NCBI RefSeq assembly: GCF_002802965.1
Contig: NZ_NXGA01000001.1
Location: 1,445,392-1,465,291, forward strand
DNA from: Sporolactobacillus pectinivorans
GTDB lineage: Bacteria; Bacillota; Bacilli; Bacillales; Sporolactobacillaceae
Length of the DNA: 19,900 nt
Reading direction: 5' to 3'
Under the pieces are notes generated by a model. The model saw only the letters and a list, made by a program, of their open reading frames with translations. It was not told where the DNA came from and did no database searches. Of the stretch, positions 15,224 to 19,900 are shown piece after piece; position 1 is the stretch's first letter; every line of letters starts with the position of its first letter. Both the position numbers and the translations under genes were made by a program.

Positions 15224-15436
15224 ATGATGCAGAAACAAAAGTGCCAGTCAACGGTACATTTTTATATGAATAAATGAGCCGTCAAAGACATCCGGCAGCA
15301 TGATGAGTTTTCTGTTCCTGTAAGGCTGGCTTTCGATTACTATCAAGCGGGCGCGTCCCTTATAAAGAAACTAGAGAAGAAAGATCCCTCTCACTCCCAC
15401 CTCAAATATTCTTGTCCTGATAAGGGGCAGCTTTAA
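15224..15436 (+). pseudogene. Possible unidentified gene remnant
   Basis: One frame reads MMQKQKCQSTVHFYMNK, a TGA at 15275-15277, then AVKDIRQHDEFSVPVRLAFD, YYQAGASLIKKLEKKDPSHS and HLKYSCPDKGQL to TAA 15434-15436. The composition of the 52 codons after the TGA is protein-like, but there is no ribosome site and I recognise no family. It may be the tail of a deleted gene or chance. The rest of 15167-15474 shows nothing else except the ribosome site of the next gene. Confidence 0.25.
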
Positions 15437-15474
15437 ATTATACAGTTATTAGCAGGTCGCAAAGGGGTTTTATC

Positions 15475-16743
15475 ATGAGAAAGAAATTAGGTATTCTTAT
15501 TATTTTTTTTAGTGTAGCCTTAACATGGTTATTCTGGTTATTTGCCAAGCCCACTAGAGATATTGCTGTGATAAGTGGCTATTCTCAATTAGTGGCCGCT
15601 TGTGCTCTAGTTCTCTTTGCCTTAATAAATTTTATTTCTACGAGGCACAAGGTTGTTGATTATTTGTTCCATGGACTGGATCGATCGTATATTTATCATA
15701 AGTACTTAGGTATCTCAGCGCTGCTTTTGATTTTTGTTCACGACGTGACAATGAGCATAGGGAAAAGAAGTCCCATTCAAGCAGGATTACCTAAAGATCC
15801 TTATGCTATATACGGAAGTTTAAGTTTGTATTCGTTTGTAATTATTATGCTCATCGCTATTTTGGCAAAAGAGTTAAACTACAAAAGATGGAAGACTATT
15901 CATAAATTCATGCTGCTTGGATATGCATTAGGTATTTATCATTATTACGGAAGTGCAACTTATGCCGTTTTTTCGATCAATGCTTTTAGTATATGGTTAA
16001 ATATGATAAATTGCATCGGTTTGTTATCTGCTATTTATAGTATTTTCTTTTATGAAAGAACTGCTTTTAAATATCATTTTAAAGTTAAAAAATTGAATGT
16101 GGTGGCAAAAGGAACGTTAGAAATTACGGTAAGCCCATTAGGCGCTAACATGGACTTTCAACCTGGGCAGTTTGCGTTTTTGAAAATATTGGATAAGGAC
16201 AATCAATTTGCATCTCATCCATTTACTATCAGTCAAGCGCCCAAAAATGGAGAATTACAATTTACAATTAAAGATTTAGGCGATGATACAAAGGCTATAA
16301 TGAACACACTGAAAATCGGTGACAAATTGGTTGTCGAAGGACCCCACGGAAAATTTAATTACAAGACAGGGGCTAAAAATCAAATATGGATTGCGGGCGG
16401 AATTGGCGTCACACCATTCAGGAGTTTTCTACAAGCAGGAATACCAGAAGATTATTCCATTAATTTCTTCTATGCCTATAACAGTGAAGAAAACGGGGCT
16501 TATGTGAATGAATTGCAGGAGTTGGCATGTAGCCATAACATAAAAATACATTTGTTTAATTCGAAAGAAAAAGGACATTTATCAGTAAGTGAAATGAGTC
16601 ACTACGTTAAGACTGCAGAAACTATTGATGTCTATTTCTGTGGCCCTAAACCGATGAGAGAAAGTTTAAAAAAACAATTCATTAGCAGCAAACTAAAGGT
16701 CGGAAACTTTCATTATGAAAACTTTCAATTCAGGGATTTTTAA
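15475..16743 (+). CDS. Transmembrane heme/flavin reductase (ferric reductase/NOX-like)
   Basis: A 422-residue protein. Residues 1-195 hold about six membrane helices with two histidine pairs, H75/H89 (YHKYLGISALLLIFVHD) and H143/H156 (IHKFMLLGYALGIYHYY). These have the H-x13-H and H-x12-H spacing that binds two b-type hemes in ferric reductases and NADPH oxidases. Residues 200-295 are an FAD-binding barrel (HPFTIS at 249-254 region, then VVEGPHGKF). Residues 300-422 are the NAD(P)-binding domain (WIAGGIGVTPFRSFL, then VYFCGPKPMRESL). Electrons would pass from cytoplasmic NAD(P)H through FAD and heme to an outside acceptor, perhaps ferric iron or oxygen. AAAGGGG precedes the ATG. Codon use is clearly more AT-rich than in pepX, pepD or the MFS gene, so recent transfer is possible. 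It appears to be a single-gene unit. Confidence 0.9.
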   Translation: MRKKLGILIIFFSVALTWLFWLFAKPTRDIAVISGYSQLVAACALVLFALINFISTRHKVVDYLFHGLDRSYIYHKYLGISALLLIFVHDVTMSIGKRSPIQAGLPKDPYAIYGSLSLYSFVIIMLIAILAKELNYKRWKTIHKFMLLGYALGIYHYYGSATYAVFSINAFSIWLNMINCIGLLSAIYSIFFYERTAFKYHFKVKKLNVVAKGTLEITVSPLGANMDFQPGQFAFLKILDKDNQFASHPFTISQAPKNGELQFTIKDLGDDTKAIMNTLKIGDKLVVEGPHGKFNYKTGAKNQIWIAGGIGVTPFRSFLQAGIPEDYSINFFYAYNSEENGAYVNELQELACSHNIKIHLFNSKEKGHLSVSEMSHYVKTAETIDVYFCGPKPMRESLKKQFISSKLKVGNFHYENFQFRDF

Positions 16744-17011
16744 GTGTTCATTTAACTTTTGCTGCTTTGGTTGTTAGGCAGATAGACTTTGATATAGTGG
16801 GGAAGCCCGTTGCGTTTATAAAGTGTTTATTATGCCTTTACTTTCCAAAAGCGGGGATCTCAATCCATCGGACGGTATCTGGTTTTAGTCTTATTACGGG
16901 GGAACCACTCCAATGAACAACTGGAAGGTATAATACAATGAAGAATAATATTTATGATACGGAATGATTGAAGAACGAGTCCATTACTCGTACCTGTCCA
17001 ATAGAAGTCGT
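16744..17011. other. Gene-free stretch with a small hairpin
   Basis: No convincing gene is seen on either strand. TATAAT at about 16929-16934 lies before a nine-codon frame of no clear meaning. ACGAGT-ccatt-ACTCGT (16975-16991) is a perfect six-pair hairpin; on the minus strand it follows the broken coiled-coil gene and is trailed by TCTTC, so it may be that gene's old terminator. Confidence 0.35.
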
Positions 17012-17277
17012 CTAAGCTCTTCTTGGGGGTCCGATACCTGATTCCTGTTCCAACGATCGCATGGCCAGTGCTTCTAAAACGGCTTGGACCGGCGAAAACA
17101 ACGCCAACCGCTCAGAGTTGTTGACAACTTGTTCTGTGATCGTACTTAATTTTTGGGTTTGTTCTCTCCCAATCCGGCTAATTGTAGTTCCATCTTGTCC
17201 AAACGCTTTTCAAAAGGATTCATGCGTGTGTCCAATCCATCCAGCTTGTCAACAGTTTGTTTTAATAAGGCATTCTC
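17012..17277 (-). pseudogene. Broken coiled-coil protein related to the heptad-repeat gene
   Basis: From 17277 the minus strand reads ENALLKQTVDKLDGLDTRMN, then PFEKRLDKMELQLAGLGENK and a stop. One frame over it continues TQKLSTITEQVVNNSERLAL, then a helix, and EALAMRSLEQESGIGPPRRA to TAG 17012-17014. A one-base deletion (or two-base insertion) near the AACAAACCC run joins the two halves. An in-frame TAA directly precedes the first half and no start codon is evident, so at least two lesions exist. The tail QVVNNSE ... MRSLEQES parallels QVVKNSE ... VRSIVQEGEI in the 5745-6467 protein, so the two look like members of one family. This copy lacks the long DQKFD array. Confidence 0.6.
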
Positions 17278-17325
17278 TTAAGGGATTGCCGTAAAGTGGC
17301 GGTTTTTTCTGAGTAGCTTAGAGGC

Positions 17326-17354
17326 TTGACAGTGACCGTTAAACTAGAATTAAA
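17326..17354 (+). promoter_or_regulatory. Promoter of the TIM44-like gene
   Basis: A perfect TTGACA (17326-17331) is followed after 17 bases by ATTAAA (17349-17354), a weak -10 box, 20 bases before the start codon. The leader would be very short. Confidence 0.4.
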
Positions 17355-17374
17355 AAGCAAGTTGGAGTGACTGG

Positions 17375-18130
17375 ATGAAACGTTTGCGAATCATTTGTTT
17401 TATTTTACTTATCTTGTTTGCCATGGGATCGGTTGCTGAAAATGTGCACGTGGCTTATGCCCGGGCCGGTGGTGGCGGAGCAGGAGGGGCCAGAGGGGGC
17501 GGAACGACTGCTGGTGATGCCGGACATACCGGCGGACCAGGGCTTGGTCCCGGTCCCGGTCACTTTACACGTACCGATCCGGTGACACAAACCACACCTT
17601 TTGATATTCTCTTTACCGTTGCCTTTTTTGGTTTTCTTATTTTTGGTCCGAAGGGTGCATGGAGTGGTGTATTTAGGGGGGCTTTCTTTTACAGAATTAA
17701 AAACCCGACTTCAAAAAATATTGAATTCTGGAGAGATAAAGCTTTACGCGACCGAATTATCGAATGCTACGTTGAGATTCAGAAGGCCTGGTCGGCGCAG
17801 CATCCGGATGAAGCAAAAGCCTATATGTCCGATCTGATGATCTGGCAGCATCAGCAGATGATTGACGAAATGGTGAAGAAAAATGAGCATAACATCGTGA
17901 GCAGGGTGAGGGTCGTCGGTATTCGAGCCGTCTATGTGTCACCGGATAAAGACGATATGCGTGTGTTGATTACCGGAAAAATGATTGATTATCGAATCAA
18001 CATAAGTACGAAAAAACTGCTTGCCGAAAGCCGGTTTCGTAGGGACATCGCGACAGAAAGCTGGCGCTTCATCAAACGCGACGGTGAATGGGTAGCTGAC
18101 CGGATCAATGGCGAGATTGTCAGTAAGTGA
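17375..18130 (+). CDS. TIM44-like domain protein with signal peptide
   Basis: A 251-residue protein. Residues 1-29 look like a signal peptide (MKRLR, then a hydrophobic core, AYA before residue 30). Residues 30-63 are a Gly-rich low-complexity segment (RAGGGGAGGARGGGTTAGD). Residues 76-92 form a membrane helix (FDILFTVAFFGFLIFG). Residues 110-250 form the TIM44-like domain (DKALRDRIIECYVEIQKAWS, EAKAYMSDLMIWQHQQ, then strands ending SWRFIKRDGEWVADRI), an NTF2-like fold. Bacterial members of this family share the order signal, glycine-rich linker, membrane helix, TIM44 domain; their function is largely unknown, although the mitochondrial homologue binds the inner membrane during protein import. 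GGAGTGA precedes ATG 17375. The gene appears complete and has its own promoter. Confidence 0.88.
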   Translation: MKRLRIICFILLILFAMGSVAENVHVAYARAGGGGAGGARGGGTTAGDAGHTGGPGLGPGPGHFTRTDPVTQTTPFDILFTVAFFGFLIFGPKGAWSGVFRGAFFYRIKNPTSKNIEFWRDKALRDRIIECYVEIQKAWSAQHPDEAKAYMSDLMIWQHQQMIDEMVKKNEHNIVSRVRVVGIRAVYVSPDKDDMRVLITGKMIDYRINISTKKLLAESRFRRDIATESWRFIKRDGEWVADRINGEIVSK

Positions 18131-18276
18131 AGGAAACAGTTTCATGTCACTGCTGATTTGATCATAGTCCGTCAGTCTCAGTGTTGGAAAAACCTTTGGG
18201 ACAATGATATTCTCTTAAGAGAGAAGTTGCGGGCAAGGCAACCCTTAGTGACACCTTCATTTGGAGGAGAATATTA
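18131..18276 (+). promoter_or_regulatory. Structured leader of the CorA-like gene
   Basis: The 146 bases before the transporter contain a perfect palindrome TCTCTTAAGAGA (18211-18222) and a hairpin GTTGC-gggcaag-GCAAC (18226-18242), then GGAGGAG before the ATG. No match to the M-box magnesium riboswitch core was recognised, and no clear promoter was found, so co-transcription with the TIM44-like gene is possible. Regulation by this leader is a guess from its structure. Confidence 0.35.
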
Positions 18277-19170
18277 ATGATCGAACGGTTTTTGATAGAT
18301 CAAAAATCAACCTGGGTGATTGTGACCATCCCAGTGGAAAGCGAATTAAGCGAATTAAGAACGCAATTAGCTGATGAGATTCTGAATTATGCGCTCGATA
18401 GCAACGAGCGTGCCCGCGTGGAATACGACACCTATACGCATACGTTATTGATTATTTTTAACGCTGTTTTACCAAGTTTGGTAGATCAGCATTACGAGAC
18501 AGCTCCGGTTGCATTGATTATAACGGATGGTCAGATGTTCTCATTTTTGAGTGACCAAACAGCATTTATTGCTGATAAAATTCGCGTGATTTTAACCGAA
18601 CATCGCTCACGTTACCTCGCTTTATTTGAACTTTTATTCCAGCTTTCGGAAGATTACTTCGGCGATATTGAGGTGACTAACCGGCAGCGCCGAGCCGTGG
18701 CCGAGAAGCTTCGGCATCAAACAACAACCCCCAACTTATTGGCGTTATCTGATTTGGAACAAAGCCTGGTGTATCTGTTAACCGCGTCAAAAGCGAATGT
18801 GATTTCATTGAATCAGCTAAGAACACTGCAACCCATTCGACAATTAACAGGTATTGAAACTGAACGGTTGGATGATGTCATCATCGAAGCGAAACAAGCT
18901 GTTGAAATGGCACAACTCACCACCGATGTCATTGAACGTTTATCAGTGACTTACAACAATGTCTTAAACAACAATTTAAATAATACGATGAAATTTTTAA
19001 CGGTTTGGTCATTGGTTTTAACGATTCCAACAATTGTTACCGGTTTTTTTGGTATGAATGTACCACTGCCTCTTGTGAAGAACATGTATGCGTGGGAAAT
19101 AACCATTGGCATCACGATCATCTTGGCGGTCTCAATGATGATCAGCTTTTGGAAACACCATCTGTTGTGA
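18277..19170 (+). CDS. corA: CorA-like divalent metal ion transporter
   Basis: A 297-residue protein of the CorA superfamily, which forms pentameric channels for Mg2+ (or Co2+/Ni2+) in the cytoplasmic membrane. The cytoplasmic N-terminal domain spans about residues 1-235 and ends in a long stalk helix (DVIIEAKQAVEMAQLTTDVI, then ERLSVTYNNVLNNNLNNTMK). The first membrane helix (about 240-258) leads into the signature G259-M260-N261 in GFFGMNVPLP. The second helix is at about 273-292, followed by the basic C-terminus FWKHHLL. The protein is a little shorter than E. coli CorA, as usual for the Lactobacillales/Bacilli group with the GMNVP variant. GGAGGAG is six to seven bases before the ATG. All key residues are present. 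It is followed at once by a gene relic on the same strand. Confidence 0.92.
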   Translation: MIERFLIDQKSTWVIVTIPVESELSELRTQLADEILNYALDSNERARVEYDTYTHTLLIIFNAVLPSLVDQHYETAPVALIITDGQMFSFLSDQTAFIADKIRVILTEHRSRYLALFELLFQLSEDYFGDIEVTNRQRRAVAEKLRHQTTTPNLLALSDLEQSLVYLLTASKANVISLNQLRTLQPIRQLTGIETERLDDVIIEAKQAVEMAQLTTDVIERLSVTYNNVLNNNLNNTMKFLTVWSLVLTIPTIVTGFFGMNVPLPLVKNMYAWEITIGITIILAVSMMISFWKHHLL

Positions 19171-19182
19171 TCTTGCTGGCTA

Positions 19183-19475
19183 TCACTTTATGAGCATGAC
19201 AGTCAAGTGTTAAATATGATGGAACCCAGCGCCTACTCAGTTAATGAGGCCCAGGGCTCAATTGTCGATGAAAAAGAACTGATTCGTACGCTAAAGGAGC
19301 ACAGAATGCATGTGCTCCTTTAGATGTGTTTTGGCATAAATCATTACCGGATGATGAATCAATTAGGACTGCACTTGCTTTTACCGTTAAGGCAAAGGAT
19401 AGATTGTCGCTATAAACAACACAAGAAGTTGATCAGGTGTTGGTAGAAGAAAAGTCTCAGTGGGAAGGTAAATGA
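19183..19475 (+). pseudogene. C-terminal relic of a D-2-hydroxyacid dehydrogenase
   Basis: From about 19195 the frame reads HDSQVLNMMEPSAYSVNEAQ, then GSIVDEKELIRTLKEHRM. This matches the family's (V/F)-x-x-MKP-x-A-x-x-(I/V)N-x-ARG-x-(I/V)DE-x-(A/E)LI-x-x-L block, with the catalytic-region ARG changed to AQG. A TAG at 19321-19323 ends this frame. Another frame resumes at 19323 with DVFWHKSLPDDESIRTA. The region that should hold the catalytic histidine (T-P-H) is missing or scrambled, a TAA occurs at 19413-19415, and TTQEVDQVLVEEKSQWEGK closes at TGA 19473-19475. The whole N-terminal half and the NAD-binding core are absent. In lactic acid bacteria such enzymes include D-lactate dehydrogenase and related 2-hydroxyacid dehydrogenases. 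Confidence 0.75.
19291..19323. repeat. Perfect 13-bp inverted repeat inside the dehydrogenase relic
   Basis: CTAAAGGAGCACA (19291-19303) and TGTGCTCCTTTAG (19311-19323) are exact inverted copies around a 7-base loop, followed by ATGTGTTTT. The left arm is ordinary dehydrogenase coding sequence (codons for TLKEH). The right arm occupies the place where the conserved A-A-L/G-L residues before DVF should be encoded. It can act as a terminator for corA, but its origin looks like an inverted copy of the coding strand. Confidence 0.8.
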
Positions 19476-19517
19476 AAATAACTGAATGCCCGTCGGTAAA
19501 GCTGTTTTACGATATAC

Positions 19518-19670
19518 TTAAGCGCCTACCTGAATCATCATCATCAAAATAGGAATTTCAATCAGGCTTAAAAGCGTCGTTTCTGTAACCATGACTGCCG
19601 CATAGTCTGAATCGGCATGGAAAATTTTGGAAACGATGGGTGCGTTGGTCATCACCGGCTGTTTTACAAT
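19518..19670 (-). pseudogene. C-terminal fragment of an AEC-family (auxin efflux carrier/malate permease) transporter
   Basis: The minus strand from 19670 reads IVKQPVMTNAPIVSKIFHAD, then SDYAAVMVTETTLLSLIEIP, then ILMMMIQVGA to TAA 19518-19520. This matches the last membrane segments of AEC transporters, which have a conserved MPV(M/A)-TN ... A-xx-V-x-x-TT-x-LSL-x-x-(I/L)P pattern. Stops lie directly upstream in all frames, so only about 50 of some 300 residues remain. The 3' end is intact. Family members move organic acids such as malate. The 140 bases to the right (19671-19814) hold nothing recognisable. Confidence 0.65.
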
Positions 19671-19814
19671 TCATCTTCGGCACGTTGCTTATTTTACAAG
19701 TTTTACAAGAGGTGAATGTGCCGTGATACAATTATTTTTGCTACTGGATGGCTCTAAGTAACTATGTAACTATGCCATTTGATTAAATAGAAACGAGTTG
19801 AATATCGAGCACAC

Positions 19815-19851
19815 TAAGAAAAGCATCGGAAACATCCCGATGCTTTTCTTA
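19815..19851. terminator. Strong bidirectional terminator
   Basis: TAAGAAAAGCATCGG and CCGATGCTTTTCTTA form a perfect 15-pair stem with loop aaacatc. The A/T-rich base gives a T tract on either strand. It probably belongs to a gene that once ended here or that lies beyond the right edge. Confidence 0.87.
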
Positions 19852-19893
19852 CACTTTAAGAAAGTATAAAAATTTCAAGGATTAAAGTGTAAG
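19848..19893. repeat. 12-bp inverted repeat at the right edge
   Basis: CTTACACTTTAA (19848-19859) and TTAAAGTGTAAG (19882-19893) are exact inverted copies 22 bases apart, and the left arm overlaps the terminator stem. It could be an operator or the end of an insertion sequence continuing past the window; too little is visible to decide. Confidence 0.5.
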
Positions 19894-19900
19894 TGCAACT

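Noticed and set aside
16744..16870. Minus-strand peptide TLYKRNGLPHYIKVYLPN as a gene remnant
   Set aside because: It is only about 24 codons, preceded by two stops, and I recognise no family; too little to call.
18131..18276. M-box magnesium riboswitch upstream of the CorA-like gene
   Set aside because: The conserved GUUAGGUGAGGCUCCU-type core and the multi-stem layout are absent.

Overview
The window looks like a chromosomal segment of a low-to-moderate G+C Gram-positive bacterium of class Bacilli. Shine-Dalgarno sites are strong (AGGAGG-type). It carries peptidases typical of lactic acid bacteria: an Xaa-Pro dipeptidyl-peptidase and a family C69 dipeptidase. It also has a CorA-type transporter, a DedA protein, a TIM44-like secreted or membrane protein, and an intergenic repeat that resembles one I remember from Bacillaceae. 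A spore-forming lactic acid bacterium such as Sporolactobacillus would fit, but that genus is an inference.

Layout. 1-1645: the istA end of an IS21-family element on the minus strand, running off the left edge, with its multiple terminal repeats. 1646-2830: mostly non-coding, with an IS110-type transposase scrap and one small membrane protein. 2758-5281: an ArsR-type repressor, a VOC-fold protein and a 14-helix DHA2-type MFS exporter, all on the plus strand; this is a plausible detoxification or efflux set with an operator-like repeat beside the promoter. 5362-5461: a GC-rich dispersed repeat. 5745-6467 (minus): a protein made almost entirely of 23 near-identical heptads, encoded by an exact 42-bp tandem array. 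6869-7722: a decayed IS200-type transposase and a decayed zinc-ribbon gene. 8015-11965: pepX and a C69 dipeptidase, which together would take proline-containing peptides to dipeptides and then amino acids. 12238-15078: an OmpR-type response regulator and its sensor kinase, then a DedA-family gene. 15475-16743: a heme- and flavin-containing transmembrane reductase with AT-rich codon use. 17012-17277 (minus): a broken relative of the heptad-repeat protein. 17375-19170: a TIM44-like protein and a CorA-like transporter. 19183-19670: fragments of a D-2-hydroxyacid dehydrogenase and an AEC-family carrier. A strong terminator and an inverted repeat close the window.

The most notable theme is gene decay between intact, ordinary housekeeping and accessory genes. 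I count six reasonably supported broken or fragmentary genes, and a seventh possible one. The least explained intact object is the 42-bp/heptad-repeat coiled-coil protein. Its C-terminal signature recurs in the broken gene about 11 kb away, so it appears to belong to a small family in this genome. I found no CRISPR array, tRNA, rRNA, or clear multi-gene defence system.
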